In this document: positions 8,616 through 18,125 of the stretch, piece by piece
How positions within the stretch are numbered: position 1 is the stretch's first letter
Layout of the letters: the number at the start of each line of letters is the position of its first letter
Source: Streptomyces sp. NBC_01241
GTDB taxonomy: Bacteria > Actinomycetota > Actinomycetes > Streptomycetales > Streptomycetaceae
Direction: 5' to 3'
Assembly (NCBI RefSeq): GCF_041435435.1
Contig: NZ_CP108494.1
Location: 2,142,501 to 2,206,500, forward strand
DNA length: 64,000 bases
Program-made: the position numbers and the translations under genes
The notes under the pieces: model-generated
What the model was told of the DNA's origin: nothing
What the model saw: only the letters and a program-made list of their open reading frames with translations
Database searches by the model: none

Positions 8616-9010
8616 TGCGCACCTGCCCGGTAGGCCTCGACCTCGACCTCGACGACCAGGCTCGGGTCCACGAAACCGGACACGATGATCATCGACGCCG
8701 CGGGGCGGACATCGTCGAAGAGTTCCTTGTGGGCGCGGCCGACCTCGTCCACGTCCCGGGCGTGCGTGACGTACATCCGGGTGCGGACGACGTCCTCACG
8801 GCCCAGACCGAGCTGCTTCAGCGCGTCGAAGGCGACCTTGAAGGAGGTGACGGTCTGCTCGTACGGGCCGCCCGCGGAGATCTGCCCGTTCTCCACCGAC
8901 GTGCAACCCGCCACCAGGACAAGGCCGTTCGGCAGCTCGACCGCGCGGGAGTAGCCGAACTTCTCCTCCCAGGGGGCGCCCGAGGAGATGCGGTTGACGG
9001 AATCGGTCAT
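8612..9010 (-). CDS. RidA-family imine/enamine deaminase-like protein
   Basis: A 132-residue YjgF/YER057c/UK114 protein. The trimer-forming fold is recognisable by [33 protein letters not shown] and the C-terminal [25 protein letters not shown], with the conserved Arg that binds the carboxylate of imino acids. RidA proteins hydrolyse reactive imines such as 2-aminoacrylate released by PLP enzymes. It lies between priA and hisF and overlaps both by 4 nt, so it is made with the histidine enzymes; whether it serves them, for example HisC chemistry, is inference. Confidence 0.88.
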   Translation of the reverse strand: MTDSVNRISSGAPWEEKFGYSRAVELPNGLVLVAGCTSVENGQISAGGPYEQTVTSFKVAFDALKQLGLGREDVVRTRMYVTHARDVDEVGRAHKELFDDVRPAASMIIVSGFVDPSLVVEVEVEAYRAGAQ

Positions 9011-9732
9011 CCGGAGACCACCTGCAGCGCTTCTTCGAGGGTGAACGCCTTCGCGTACAGCGCCTTGCCGACGATCGCGCCCTCGACGCCCGCCGGGACG
9101 AGCGAGGCGATGGCCCGCAGGTCGTCCAGCGAGGAGACGCCGCCCGAGGCGACGACGGGCTTGTCGGTGGCGGCGCAGACGTTCTTCAGGAGCTCCAGGT
9201 TGGGGCCCTGGAGCGTGCCGTCCTTGGCGATGTCGGTGACGACGTAACGGGCGCAGCCCTCGGAGTCGAGGCGCGCGAGCGTCTCGTAGAGGTCGCCGCC
9301 GTCGCGGGTCCAGCCGCGGCCGCGCAGCGTCGTGCCGCGGACGTCGAGGCCGACGGCGATCTTGTCACCGTGCTCGGCGATGATCTTGGCGACCCACTCC
9401 GGGGTCTCCAGGGCGGCGGTGCCGAGGTTGACCCGGGTGCAGCCGGTGGCGAGGGCGGCGGCCAGCGAGGCGTCGTCGCGGATGCCGCCGGACAGCTCGA
9501 CCTTGATGTCCATGGAGCGGGCGACCTCGGCGATCTGCGCCCGGTTGTCACCGGTGCCGAACGCGGCGTCCAGGTCGACGAGATGCAGCCATTCGGCGCC
9601 CGCCTGCTGCCAGGTGAGAGCGGCCTGCAGCGGGTCGCCGTAGGAGGTCTCGGAGCCGGACTCGCCGTGGACGAGGCGGACGGCCTGGCCGTCGCGGACG
9701 TCGACGGCGGGGAGGAGTTCAAGCTTCGGCAT
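9007..9732 (-). CDS. priA: PriA, bifunctional HisA/TrpF isomerase
   Basis: A 241-residue TIM barrel. In actinomycetes this enzyme isomerises both ProFAR (histidine) and phosphoribosyl anthranilate (tryptophan). The catalytic pair Asp11 ([10 protein letters not shown]) and Asp130 (VGLDVRG) is present, as are Arg19 and Arg139, the residues tied to the dual substrate range in S. coelicolor PriA. No trpF is seen with trpC or trpB, which fits the dual role. The ATG shares one base with the hisH stop (TAATG). It links the histidine and tryptophan blocks of the window. Confidence 0.95.
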   Translation of the reverse strand: MPKLELLPAVDVRDGQAVRLVHGESGSETSYGDPLQAALTWQQAGAEWLHLVDLDAAFGTGDNRAQIAEVARSMDIKVELSGGIRDDASLAAALATGCTRVNLGTAALETPEWVAKIIAEHGDKIAVGLDVRGTTLRGRGWTRDGGDLYETLARLDSEGCARYVVTDIAKDGTLQGPNLELLKNVCAATDKPVVASGGVSSLDDLRAIASLVPAGVEGAIVGKALYAKAFTLEEALQVVSG

Positions 9733-10424
9733 TACAGCGTCTCAATCCAGTTGGTCAGCAGCTGGGCGCCGGCATCGCCGGACTTCTCGGGGTGGAACTG
9801 GGTGGCCCACAGGGCGCCGTTCTCCACGGCCGCGACGAACGGCTCACCGTGGGTGGCCCAGGTGACCCGGGGCGCGCGGATCTTGGCGTTGGTGACCTCC
9901 AGGCTCCAGTCGTGCACGGCGTAGGAGTGCACGAAGTAGAACCGGGCCTCGGGGTCGAGACCTGCGAAGAGCTGGGAGTCCTCGGGGGACTGCACGGTGT
10001 TCCAGCCCATGTGCGGGACGATCGGGGCCTTCAGCGGGGCGACGGTACCGGGCCATTCGTCCAGCCCCTCCGTCTCCACGCCGTGCTCGATGCCGCGCTC
10101 GAAGAGGATCTGCATACCGACGCAGATGCCCATGACGGGGCGGCCGCCGGAGAGCCTGCGGCCGATGATCCATTCGCCGCGGGCCTTCTTCAGCCCGTCC
10201 ATGCAGGCCGAGAACGCGCCGACGCCGGGCACCAGCAGCCCGTCGGCGTTCATCGCCTTCTCGTAGTCGCGGGTGATCTCGACGTCCGCGCCGACGTGGG
10301 CAAGGGCCCGCTCGGCGGAGCGGACGTTGCCGAAGCCGTAGTCGAAGACGACGACCTTCTTCTTGCCGATCGTCCGGCCGTTCTTCGTCCGGTCGTTGTT
10401 CTGATCGCTCTTCTGGTCGCTCAC
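9732..10424 (-). CDS. hisH: Imidazole glycerol phosphate synthase, glutaminase subunit
   Basis: A 230-residue class I glutamine amidotransferase that feeds ammonia to HisF. The nucleophile is Cys101 in GICVGMQ, and His211/Glu213 in QFHPEKSG complete the triad. The family core starts at [13 protein letters not shown] (residue 24), so there is an extra hydrophilic N-terminal stretch of about 20 residues rich in Asp, Asn and Lys. A start further downstream is not excluded. It is followed by priA with a 1-nt overlap and preceded by a small membrane protein gene 10 nt upstream. Confidence 0.95.
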   Translation of the reverse strand: MSDQKSDQNNDRTKNGRTIGKKKVVVFDYGFGNVRSAERALAHVGADVEITRDYEKAMNADGLLVPGVGAFSACMDGLKKARGEWIIGRRLSGGRPVMGICVGMQILFERGIEHGVETEGLDEWPGTVAPLKAPIVPHMGWNTVQSPEDSQLFAGLDPEARFYFVHSYAVHDWSLEVTNAKIRAPRVTWATHGEPFVAAVENGALWATQFHPEKSGDAGAQLLTNWIETL

Positions 10425-10434
10425 AAGTCCTACC

Positions 10435-10602
10435 TCAGTCCCAGAGTCCCTGGATCCGCATGACGCCCGCGACCAGGCACATCGCGGAAGCGAGCCCGAG
10501 CAGGACGATGACTCCCTTGGGCATCTTCTGCTTCGAGAAGGAGTAGACCCCGCCGGCCAGGAACAGGCCGACCAGGATCAGGATGGTGTTGAGGCCGGTC
10601 AC
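10435..10602 (-). CDS. Small membrane protein inside the his operon
   Basis: A 55-residue protein from a GTG at 10602 that overlaps the hisB stop by 4 nt. It has two hydrophobic segments (about 6-20 and 31-47) joined by a basic turn [10 protein letters not shown], so it is probably a hairpin in the membrane. I do not recognise a named family, but a gene of this size lies between hisB and hisH in other Streptomyces. A membrane protein is unexpected in a cytoplasmic pathway; its job is unknown. Confidence 0.75.
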   Translation of the reverse strand: MTGLNTILILVGLFLAGGVYSFSKQKMPKGVIVLLGLASAMCLVAGVMRIQGLWD

Positions 10603-11201
10603 AGCGCGCCCTTCGTGGAGGGAAGTATTCCGGCAGCGCGCGTGTCGTGCTCGCTGGCGTAGCGCAGGGCACGGGCGAGCGCCTTGAACTGGCACTCCAC
10701 GATGTGGTGGGCGTTGCGCCCGTACGGCACGTGGACGTGCAGGGCGATCTGCGCCTGGGCGACGAAGGACTCCAGGATGTGCCGGGTCATCGTCGTGTCG
10801 TACGCGCCGATCATGGGCGCCATGTTGTCGGGCTCGGTGTGCACCAGGTACGGGCGGCCGGACAGGTCGACGGTGACCTGGGCCAGCGACTCGTCCAGCG
10901 GGACGGTGCAGTTGCCGAAGCGGTAGATGCCGACCTTGTCGCCGAGTGCCTGCTTGAACGCGGCGCCGAGCGCGAGGGCGGTGTCCTCGATGGTGTGGTG
11001 CGAGTCGATGTGCAGGTCGCCGTCGGTCTTGACCGTGAGGTCGAAGAGCCCGTGCCGACCGAGCTGGTCGAGCATGTGGTCGTAGAACCCGACCCCGGTC
11101 GACACATCGACCTTGCCGCTGCCGTCGAGGTTTATCTCGACGAGGACCGAGGTCTCCTTGGTGGTGCGTTCGACTCTTCCTACGCGGGCCGCGCGAGTCA
11201 T
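10599..11201 (-). CDS. hisB: Imidazoleglycerol-phosphate dehydratase
   Basis: A 200-residue monofunctional HisB that dehydrates imidazole glycerol phosphate. The two metal-binding histidine motifs are seen: [11 protein letters not shown] and [16 protein letters not shown] in the first half, then [16 protein letters not shown] near the end. No phosphatase domain is fused, as expected outside enterobacteria. The ATG at 11201 overlaps the hisC stop by 4 nt; the alternative start 84 nt upstream would run into hisC and lacks family similarity. Confidence 0.96.
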   Translation of the reverse strand: MTRAARVGRVERTTKETSVLVEINLDGSGKVDVSTGVGFYDHMLDQLGRHGLFDLTVKTDGDLHIDSHHTIEDTALALGAAFKQALGDKVGIYRFGNCTVPLDESLAQVTVDLSGRPYLVHTEPDNMAPMIGAYDTTMTRHILESFVAQAQIALHVHVPYGRNAHHIVECQFKALARALRYASEHDTRAAGILPSTKGAL

Positions 11202-12331
11202 GCGTCGTGCTCCTTCTTCAGTTCGCGTACCGCATCGAGGAACGCGTTGTTCTCTGCCGGGGTGCCTGCGGAGACCCGCAGCCATCCCGGTACGCCGTTG
11301 TCCCGGACCAGGACACCCCGGTCGAGGATCCGCTGCCAGGCGGTGTGGCTGTCGGCGAAGCGGCCGAACTGGACGAAGTTGGCGTCCGAGTCGGTGACGT
11401 CGTAGCCGAGCGCGCGCAGCTCCGTGACGATCCGGTCGCGCTCGCTCTTGAGCTGGGCGACGTATCCGAGCAGCGTATCGGTGTGCTCCAGGGCGGCGAG
11501 CGCGGTGGCCTGGGTGATGGAGGACAGGTGGTACGGCAGCCGCACCAGCTGGACCGCGTCGACGACGGCGGGGTCGGCGGCGAGGTAGCCCAGGCGCAGC
11601 CCGGCGGCGCCGAACGCCTTCGACATGGTGCGCGAGAGCACCAGGTTCGGCCGGCCCTCGATCAGCGGGAGCAGCGACGCGTGGTGGCTGAATTCGCCGT
11701 ACGCCTCGTCGACGACGACCATCGACGGCTTGGCCGCCTGGGCCGCCTCGTACAGCGCGAGGACGGTGTCGGCGTCGACGGCGGTGCCGGTGGGATTGTT
11801 GGGCGAGGTGATGAAGACGACGTCGGGGTGGTGCTCGGCGATGACCTTCCGGGCCGCGTCGACATCGATGGTGAAGTCCTCGTTGCGCGGTCCGGAGATC
11901 CAGCCGGTGCCGGTGGAGCGGGCGATGAGGGCGTGCATGGAGTACGAGGGCTCGAAGCCGATCGCGGTACGTCCCGGGCCGCCGAAGGTCTGGAGCAGCT
12001 GCTGGAGCACCTCGTTGGAGCCGTTGGCGGCCCAGACGTTGGCGAGGGCGACCTCGTGGCCGGCGGTGCGGCTGAGGTAGCGGGCCAGTTCCGTACGGAG
12101 TTCGACGGCGTCCCGGTCGGGGTAGCGGTTGAGGTCGCGGGCGGCCTCGCGGACGCGCTCGGCGATCCGGTCGACGAGCGCCTCGGGCAGCGGGTACGGG
12201 TTCTCGTTGGTGTTCAGCCGCACGGGTACGTCGAGCTGCGGAGCCCCGTACGGGGACTTTCCGCGCAGCTCGTCCCGGACCGGAAGGTCGTCGATGCGCG
12301 TGGTCGTGCGAGGGGTGTTGCTGTGCGTCAC
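11198..12331 (-). CDS. hisC: Histidinol-phosphate aminotransferase
   Basis: A 377-residue PLP enzyme of fold type I that transaminates imidazole acetol phosphate. Key sites are [13 protein letters not shown] at 39-51, the SPNNPTG loop at 176-182, DEAYGEF with Asp208 and Tyr211, and the PLP lysine in SRTMSKAFG (Lys238), then RLGY. The GTG start at 12331 overlaps the hisD stop (GTGA). Reading further upstream in this frame only gives the shadow of hisD. Confidence 0.97.
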   Translation of the reverse strand: MTHSNTPRTTTRIDDLPVRDELRGKSPYGAPQLDVPVRLNTNENPYPLPEALVDRIAERVREAARDLNRYPDRDAVELRTELARYLSRTAGHEVALANVWAANGSNEVLQQLLQTFGGPGRTAIGFEPSYSMHALIARSTGTGWISGPRNEDFTIDVDAARKVIAEHHPDVVFITSPNNPTGTAVDADTVLALYEAAQAAKPSMVVVDEAYGEFSHHASLLPLIEGRPNLVLSRTMSKAFGAAGLRLGYLAADPAVVDAVQLVRLPYHLSSITQATALAALEHTDTLLGYVAQLKSERDRIVTELRALGYDVTDSDANFVQFGRFADSHTAWQRILDRGVLVRDNGVPGWLRVSAGTPAENNAFLDAVRELKKEHDA

Positions 12332-13650
12332 TGCTGTGGAACCTCTCCGCCGAACCTGGCCTTGAGCGCGGCGCCGTGGGCGGGGAGGTCCTCCGCCTCG
12401 GCGAGGGTCACGACGTGGTGGGTGACCTCGGCGAGCGCGTCGCGGGTGTAGTCGACGATGTGGATGCCGCGCAGGAAGGACTGCACCGAGAGCCCCGAGG
12501 AGTGGCAGGCGCAGCCGCCGGTGGGCAGGACGTGGTTGGAGCCGGCGCAGTAGTCGCCGAGTGAGACCGGGGCCCACGGGCCGACGAAAATCGCTCCGGC
12601 GTTGCGGACCCGGTCGGCGACGGCGGCGGCGTCGGCGGTCTGGATCTCCAGGTGCTCGGCGGCGTACGCGTCGACGACCTTGAGGCCGTCCGCCAGGTCG
12701 TTGACCAGGACGATCGCGGACTGGCGGCCGGCCAGCGCGGGCTCGATCCGGTCGGTGACGTGCTTGGTCGCGGCGACCTGCGGCTTCAGCTCGGCCTCGG
12801 TGGCGGCGGCCAGCTCCTCGGAGTCGGTGACGAGGACGGCGGCGGCCATCGGGTCGTGCTCGGCCTGGCTGATCAGGTCGGCGGCGACGTGCACCGGGTC
12901 GGCGGTGGAGTCGGCGAGGATCGCGATCTCGGTGGGGCCCGCCTCGGCGTCGATGCCGATCCGGCCCTTGAGGAGGCGCTTGGCGGCGGCGACGTAGATG
13001 TTGCCGGGGCCGGTGACGAGGTTCACCGGAAGACAGTCGGCCGTTCCGTACGCGAACATCGCGACGGCCTGGGCGCCGCCCGCCGCGTACACCTCGTCGA
13101 CGCCGAGCAGGGCGCTGGCGGCGAGGATGGTGGGGTGCGGCAGGCCGCCGAAGGCCTTCTGCGGCGGGGACGCGACGGCGATGCCTTCGACGCCCGCCTC
13201 CTGGGCCGGTACGACGTTCATGACGACGGACGACGGGTAGACGGAGCGCCCGCCCGGTACGTACAGCCCGACGCGCTCGACCGGCACCCACTTCTCGGTG
13301 ACGGTGCCGCCGGGGACGACCTGGGTGGTGTGCGTGGTGCGGCGCTGCTCGCGGTGGACGAGGCGGGCGCGGCGGATCGACTCCTCCAGCGCGGCCCGTA
13401 CGGCGGGGTCGAGCCCCTCCAGCGCTGCGGCGATCGCCGCAGCCGGAACGCGGATCGAGTCGATCCGTACGCCGTCGAACTTCTCCCCCCACTCGATCAC
13501 TGCCGCCGAGCCACGATGGCGTACGTCCTCGCAGATGGGCCGCACCGTCTCCAGGGCGGCTTCCACGTCGAACTCGGCACGGGGCAGCAGGTCGCGCAGG
13601 GCTCCACCCTCGGGGAGGACATCGCCGCGCAGATCGATTCGAGAGATCAC
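12328..13650 (-). CDS. hisD: Histidinol dehydrogenase
   Basis: A 440-residue zinc enzyme that oxidises histidinol to histidine with two NAD. The family signature region reads [20 protein letters not shown], and [33 protein letters not shown] and the C-terminal [14 protein letters not shown] are typical. It is the first gene of the his operon. The GTG at 13650 begins [10 protein letters not shown]; the ribosome site is weak. The promoter must lie in the 139-nt gap shared with the divergent gene at 13790. Confidence 0.97.
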   Translation of the reverse strand: MISRIDLRGDVLPEGGALRDLLPRAEFDVEAALETVRPICEDVRHRGSAAVIEWGEKFDGVRIDSIRVPAAAIAAALEGLDPAVRAALEESIRRARLVHREQRRTTHTTQVVPGGTVTEKWVPVERVGLYVPGGRSVYPSSVVMNVVPAQEAGVEGIAVASPPQKAFGGLPHPTILAASALLGVDEVYAAGGAQAVAMFAYGTADCLPVNLVTGPGNIYVAAAKRLLKGRIGIDAEAGPTEIAILADSTADPVHVAADLISQAEHDPMAAAVLVTDSEELAAATEAELKPQVAATKHVTDRIEPALAGRQSAIVLVNDLADGLKVVDAYAAEHLEIQTADAAAVADRVRNAGAIFVGPWAPVSLGDYCAGSNHVLPTGGCACHSSGLSVQSFLRGIHIVDYTRDALAEVTHHVVTLAEAEDLPAHGAALKARFGGEVPQQ

Positions 13651-13789
13651 ACCGCAATTCTCGCAGACCGCCCGCGGCGTCCGTTCGCCCGTATCACTGG
13701 CTGATACATCTCCCGGGTGTCACTGCTGACCAATAGCGTTCACGTCGTCACCCAGCGGGAAGAACAGCTCCGAGCGGAAGGGGCACCCC

Positions 13790-15391
13790 GTGACCGAACC
13801 GCACGACGGCGATTTTCCGGACGGTCTCAGCGCGGCCGAGCTGGGCATGTGGCAGGCCTTCCGGAACGGCAGCACCTACGATCTGCGCGCCCGCGACCCC
13901 GCGCGCGACGATCCGTTCGCGCCGCGCCCCTGGGGCCCGGAGCGCAGTGTGGACGGGCGCGTCGTCGCCCGGCTGCTGCTGTCCGGGCCGGCGCCGCGGC
14001 CCGGCCGGGTCGCGGCGTTGAAGCTCCGGGGCGTACGGATCACCGGGACACTCGATCTCGCGGGCGGGCGCGTCGCGCCGTACGTCGAGCTGACCGGCTG
14101 CCGCTTCGAGAACGAGGTGGTGCTGCCCGAATGCCATTTCACGACGTTGCGGATCGTCGGCTGTGCGATGCCGCGGCTGGAGGCGGCCCGGCTGCGCACC
14201 GAGGGCGATCTGCATCTGCCGCGCTGCCGTGTCCGGCGCGGGATCCGGCTCACCGACGCCCAGATCGGCACCGATCTGCTCATCAACCAGATCGAGATCG
14301 GGCCGGACCGGGGCGGGCGCGCCCTGGCGGCCGACGGGCTGGCGGTCGCCCAGGACCTCCAGGCGGAGCTGATCGAGGTGCGCGGCGAGCTGAGCCTGCG
14401 CGGGGCGAAGGTGGGCGGTTCGCTGAGCCTGCGCGGCAGCCGGCTGCGGGGCAGGGAGGGCCGGCGCGCGCTGAACGCCCCGCAGCTGACGGTGGAGCGG
14501 ACGCTGTACATGAGCGAGGCGTGGGTCAGCATCGACACGGGGAACCAGGGCACCACTCCCCCGTACGGCATCGCCATGGCCCCGACCCCGGCGCGCGGGT
14601 CGCGTTCGCAGATCTTCGAGTGCCGCGGCGGGGTGCGCCTGGACGACGGGCGCTTCGGCGACGCGGTCGATCTGCACAAGGCACGGTTCGTACTGGCCCG
14701 GCACGAGGAACTGTCGCTGCGCCGGATCGTCGCCCCGGAGCTGCGGTTCAACGCGGAGCGGCCGGAGGAGGGCCGGGTCGTGCTGAACGGCGCGAGGGTC
14801 GTCACGCTCATCGATGTGTCGACCAGCTGGCCGGGTCCCGGCGGTCTGGCGATGGGCGGTTTCGTGTACGAGAACCTCGTGCCGTACGGGCACTTCCCGC
14901 TCTCCCGGCGCCTGGAGTGGGTGGCGGCGGCGACCCCGGAGTACGTACCGGAGCCGTACGAACGCCTCGCCACGGTGCTGCGCAACTGCGGGGAGGACGC
15001 GGACGCCCGCGAGGTGCTGCTGGCCAAGCAGCGGCGGCGCCGCGAGACGCTGCCGCCCGCCGCGAAGCTCTGGGGCTTCCTCCAGGACTGGACGGTGGCG
15101 TACGGCTACCGGCCGGGGCGGGCCGCGGTGTGGATGGCGGTGCTGTGGGCGGCGGGCGCGCTGGCCTTCTCCCAGCACGTCCCGGCGGCGATCAAGCAGG
15201 ACGAGCACCCGGCATGGAACGCGCCGCTGTACGCCCTGGACCTGCTGGTGCCGGTGATCAATCTCGGCCAGGACGGCTACTGGCGGATGGAGGGCTGCTG
15301 GCAGTGGGGGTCGGCCGCGCTCATCCTGCTCGGCTGGATACTGGCCACGACGGTCGCGGCCGGCGCGTCACGGCTGCTGCGCCGGGGCTGA
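13790..15391 (+). CDS. Membrane protein with beta-helix-like repeats
   Basis: A 533-residue protein, conserved in Streptomyces and often loosely labelled membrane-associated oxidoreductase. Residues 75-340 carry irregular repeats of about 20 residues of the form L-x-G-x-x-[IL]-x-G-x-[LI]-x-[LF] (for example LRGVRITGTLDLAGGRV, GELSLRGAKVGGSLSLRGSR), which suggests a right-handed beta-helix related to pentapeptide-type folds. A charged helical linker (VLLAKQRRRRETLPP) follows, then two or three membrane helices at about 447-465 and 505-525. No redox motif or cofactor site is visible, so the oxidoreductase label is doubtful. The GTG has GGAAGGGG upstream. Confidence 0.75.
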   Translation: MTEPHDGDFPDGLSAAELGMWQAFRNGSTYDLRARDPARDDPFAPRPWGPERSVDGRVVARLLLSGPAPRPGRVAALKLRGVRITGTLDLAGGRVAPYVELTGCRFENEVVLPECHFTTLRIVGCAMPRLEAARLRTEGDLHLPRCRVRRGIRLTDAQIGTDLLINQIEIGPDRGGRALAADGLAVAQDLQAELIEVRGELSLRGAKVGGSLSLRGSRLRGREGRRALNAPQLTVERTLYMSEAWVSIDTGNQGTTPPYGIAMAPTPARGSRSQIFECRGGVRLDDGRFGDAVDLHKARFVLARHEELSLRRIVAPELRFNAERPEEGRVVLNGARVVTLIDVSTSWPGPGGLAMGGFVYENLVPYGHFPLSRRLEWVAAATPEYVPEPYERLATVLRNCGEDADAREVLLAKQRRRRETLPPAAKLWGFLQDWTVAYGYRPGRAAVWMAVLWAAGALAFSQHVPAAIKQDEHPAWNAPLYALDLLVPVINLGQDGYWRMEGCWQWGSAALILLGWILATTVAAGASRLLRRG

Positions 15392-15478
15392 CCGGATCCG
15401 GCCACGCCTCGATCGCCGTACCCCTCCGAGGCCCGTCGCGGGGCGGCCGTCGCGGTTGCCCGGGCTGCGGCCTTCACG

Positions 15479-15525
15479 GCGGCCTCCGCCGTGGCCTTCA
15501 CGGCAAAGGTCACGGCGGAGGCCGC
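15479..15525 (+). terminator. 15-bp hairpin after the beta-helix membrane protein
   Basis: GCGGCCTCCGCCGTG (15479-15493) and its exact complement (15511-15525) flank a 17-nt loop, 88 nt after the stop. The 324-nt gap from 15392 to 15715 holds this hairpin, then an AT-richer stretch (about 15600-15660, including TTGACC at 15619) that may contain the promoter of the next gene. I see no gene in it. Confidence 0.55.
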
Positions 15526-15715
15526 GGTCGAACGATCGGCCGAGCCACGGTCGCAGTACCGGAAACGTCTCGCCGGATCAACAGGAACAAGCCAGATTCC
15601 CGGCTTTCCTTTACCTCTTATTGACCAAGCCCGATACAACCCATTCACTCGGCACCAAAGCTTCACAGTGCCCCTCTGGCGCCGCCCCCACCAGCGCTTT
15701 TCAATGGTCTGCACC

Positions 15716-16741
15716 ATGCCATTCCTTCGCGCTCTGCTCCGTACCGCGCGCACGATCCGGCGCTCCCCGCAGGGGTCCGCCGGACTGCCCGCGGACGACG
15801 TGGTGCTGCTCGACGCCCCCGACGAGCGGCTCTCCCCGGCGCTCGTCGCCGCCGCCGCCGGGGAGTACGAACCGGCCGCGAAACTCCTCGCCATCACCCG
15901 GGACGGCGCCGAGTGGGAGAACCGGGACCGCTACCTCGGCCGGCTCGTCACGTTCGCCCGCAACCGCGACGGCTGGCTGACCGACTGGCTCGCCGCCGCG
16001 CCGCACGACCCGGACGCGCTGCTCGTCAAGGCGGAGCTGGCGGTCCGCCGGGCCTGGGAGTCGCCCGTCCGGGCCGAGCAACTGCGCGAGGTGGGGCCGC
16101 TGATCACCGCGGCGGCCGAGAGCGATCCGCGCGACCCGGTGCCCTGGCGGCTTGCGCTCGACCACGCGCGCGGCACCCAGGCCACGCACACCACCTTCGA
16201 GGCGTTGTGGGAGCAGGCCGTCCGGCGCTCCTCGCACCACTACGGCTGCCATGTCGCGGCGCTGCGCTACCTCTCCGCCGCCTGGTACGGCTCGCACCGC
16301 GAATGCTTCGACTTCGCCGAGCGGGCCGCCGAGGACTCGCTGCCCGGCTCCCTGGTGCAGGCGCTGCCGCTGCGGGCCGCCTTCGCCCTGCTGATCGAGA
16401 GGCCGCACGCCCGTACCACGTCGGTGCAGGAGGAACGGATCGACGCGGCGGCGGATCTGGCGATCGCACTGTCCGGCTCGTTCGCACCCGGCGACCCCTG
16501 GCCCGCCGAGGTCCGCAACCTGCTGGCGTTCGTGCTGGTCGCCCGGGGCCGCTGGGGAGAGGCGCTGGAACAGTTCCGGCGGATCGGGCCCCACGCGACG
16601 TCGTTCCCGTGGTCGTCGGTCTCCGACGATCCGCTCGGCCGGTTCCTCGACGCGAAGAACGACGCGGGGCTCCGGGTGGCCTGTGTGACCAATTTGCCGG
16701 GCCGGGCCGACCGGGGCCGGCCCCGCGGCCATTACGCTTGA
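15716..16741 (+). CDS. Conserved hypothetical protein, helical repeat type
   Basis: A 341-residue soluble protein starting MPFLRALLRTARTIRRS. It is rich in Ala, Arg, Trp and His and looks all-helical, with TPR-like stretches such as DALLVKAELAVRRAWES, DPVPWRLALDHARG and LLAFVLVARGRWGEALEQFRRI. No signal peptide, membrane helix or catalytic motif is seen. It resembles Streptomyces hypothetical proteins placed before a Lon-N gene. The start could also be the ATG at 15704; neither has a clear ribosome site. The stop lies 5 nt before the next gene, so the two are probably co-transcribed. Confidence 0.72.
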   Translation: MPFLRALLRTARTIRRSPQGSAGLPADDVVLLDAPDERLSPALVAAAAGEYEPAAKLLAITRDGAEWENRDRYLGRLVTFARNRDGWLTDWLAAAPHDPDALLVKAELAVRRAWESPVRAEQLREVGPLITAAAESDPRDPVPWRLALDHARGTQATHTTFEALWEQAVRRSSHHYGCHVAALRYLSAAWYGSHRECFDFAERAAEDSLPGSLVQALPLRAAFALLIERPHARTTSVQEERIDAAADLAIALSGSFAPGDPWPAEVRNLLAFVLVARGRWGEALEQFRRIGPHATSFPWSSVSDDPLGRFLDAKNDAGLRVACVTNLPGRADRGRPRGHYA

Positions 16742-16746
16742 CCGTT

Positions 16747-17490
16747 GTGACCACCGCTCGCCTGCCTCTGTTCCCGCTGAACGCGGTGCTGTTCCCCGGC
16801 CTCGTGCTGCCGCTCAACGTCTTCGAAGAGCGTTATCGCGCCATGATGCGCGAGCTGCTGAAGACCGACGCCGACGAGCCCCGCCGCTTCGCCGTGGTCG
16901 CGATCCGCGACGGCCACGAGATCGCCCCGACGGCCGCCGGGATGCCGGATCCGACGAGCACCTCCGTCGAGCGCGGCCCCGCGGACGGCTTCGGCCCCGA
17001 CCCGATCCAGACCTTCCACCGGGTCGGCTGCATTGCCGACGCGGCGAAGATCCGGGAACGGCCGGACGGCAGCTTCGAGGTCCTCGCGACCGGCACCACC
17101 CGCGCCAAGCTGCTCTCCGTGGACGCGAGCGGCCCGTATCTGACAGCCGAACTCGACGAGCTGGACGAGGAACCCGGTGAGGAGGCGGGCGCACTCGCCG
17201 AGGGCGTCCTGCGGGCCTTCCGCAGCTACCAGAAGCGGCTGGCCGGGGCGAGCGAACGGTCCCTGACGACGGGCGCGAACCTGCCCGACGACCCCTCCGT
17301 CGTCTCGTACCTGGTCGCGGCGGCCGCCGTACTCGACATCCCGTCGAAGCAGCGGCTGCTCCAGGCACCCGACACCGCGACCCGGCTGCGCGAGGAACTG
17401 ACGCTGCTGCGTTCCGAGACCGCCGTCATCCGGCATCTGCCGTCCCTGCCCGCGGCCGACCTGACGCGTCCCCCCATCCACCCCAACTGA
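16747..17490 (+). CDS. Lon N-terminal (LON substrate-binding) domain protein
   Basis: A 247-residue stand-alone PUA-like LON domain. It begins VTTARLPLFPLNAVLFPGLVLPLNVFEERYRAM, the typical start of the Lon N-domain (LPLFPL...PG...PL.IFE.RY). There is no AAA+ or protease part. Such proteins are widespread in actinobacteria; they may bind peptides or tails of proteins, but their role is not settled. The GTG at 16747 starts right at the conserved core. The same-strand neighbours suggest a three-gene unit with the upstream hypothetical and the YbaK gene. Confidence 0.85.
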   Translation: MTTARLPLFPLNAVLFPGLVLPLNVFEERYRAMMRELLKTDADEPRRFAVVAIRDGHEIAPTAAGMPDPTSTSVERGPADGFGPDPIQTFHRVGCIADAAKIRERPDGSFEVLATGTTRAKLLSVDASGPYLTAELDELDEEPGEEAGALAEGVLRAFRSYQKRLAGASERSLTTGANLPDDPSVVSYLVAAAAVLDIPSKQRLLQAPDTATRLREELTLLRSETAVIRHLPSLPAADLTRPPIHPN

Positions 17491-17525
17491 CCGACCGACA
17501 GCCGACCGACCCGAGGACCCCCTCC

Positions 17526-18029
17526 GTGGCGAAGAAGCCGAAGAAGCAGCAACAGCCCGGCGGCACCCCGGCGACGGTCGCGCTGACCGCGGCCGGCACG
17601 GCGTTCACCGTCCACTCCTACGACCACGACCCGGCGTCGGCCTCCTACGGCGAGGAGGCGGCCGAGGCCCTGGGCGTCTCCCCCGACCGGGTCTTCAAGA
17701 CCCTGGTCGCGGAGGTGGACGGCACCCTCACCGTGGCCGTCGTCCCGGTGGCCGGCACCCTCGACCTCAAGGCGCTGGCCTCCGCGATCGGCGGCAAACG
17801 GGCCACCATGGCCGATCCCACAGCGGCGGAACGCACCACCGGCTACGTACGGGGCGGCATCTCCCCCCTGGGACAGCGGAAGCGGCTGCGTACGGTGCTG
17901 GACGCGTCGGCACGGTCCCACGAGACCATCTGCGTCTCAGCGGGCCGCCGCGGCCTGGAGGTCGAACTGTCCCCTGCGGACCTGGCGTCGCTGACGGGGG
18001 CGGTGTTTGCGGAGATCGGCCGGAGTTAG
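17526..18029 (+). CDS. ybaK: Cys-tRNA(Pro)/Cys-tRNA(Cys) deacylase, YbaK/EbsC type
   Basis: A 167-residue YbaK protein that clears cysteine mischarged on tRNA(Pro). The domain runs from residue 20 with VHSYDHDP, GVSPDRVFKTLVAEVDG (the conserved Lys in FKTL), ALGGKRA-type IGGKRATMADP, GYVRGGISPLGQRKRL and CVSAGRRGLEVELSP, all family marks. The N-terminus MAKKPKKQQQPGG is basic. The start is a GTG at 17526. It is followed by tandem repeats and a palindromic element. Confidence 0.93.
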   Translation: MAKKPKKQQQPGGTPATVALTAAGTAFTVHSYDHDPASASYGEEAAEALGVSPDRVFKTLVAEVDGTLTVAVVPVAGTLDLKALASAIGGKRATMADPTAAERTTGYVRGGISPLGQRKRLRTVLDASARSHETICVSAGRRGLEVELSPADLASLTGAVFAEIGRS

Positions 18030-18045
18030 ACGACATCACAGCCCG

Positions 18046-18121
18046 CCCGGCACACCCCAGTGCCCACCCGGCACACCCCAGTGCCTACCCGGCACACCCC
18101 AGTGCCCACCCGGCATACCCA
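18046..18121. repeat. 21-bp tandem repeat, about 3.6 copies
   Basis: The unit CCCGGCACACCCCAGTGCCCA occurs at 18046-18066, 18067-18087 (one change, C to T) and 18088-18108, with a partial fourth copy at 18109-18121. It starts 17 nt after the ybaK stop, between convergent genes. No protein is encoded. Copy number probably varies between strains. Confidence 0.9.
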
Positions 18122-18125
18122 GCCC

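Noticed and set aside
11198..13657. A single 819-residue protein covering hisC and hisD
   Set aside because: The upstream part is out-of-frame hisD; HisC begins at the GTG at 12331 that overlaps the hisD stop.
13717..15624. A 635-codon frame over the beta-helix membrane protein gene
   Set aside because: It is a shifted frame of the real gene at 13790, which has a good ribosome site and coherent repeats and membrane helices.
18046..18121. A CRISPR array
   Set aside because: The 21-bp units are directly adjacent with no spacers and there are no cas genes; it is a simple tandem repeat.
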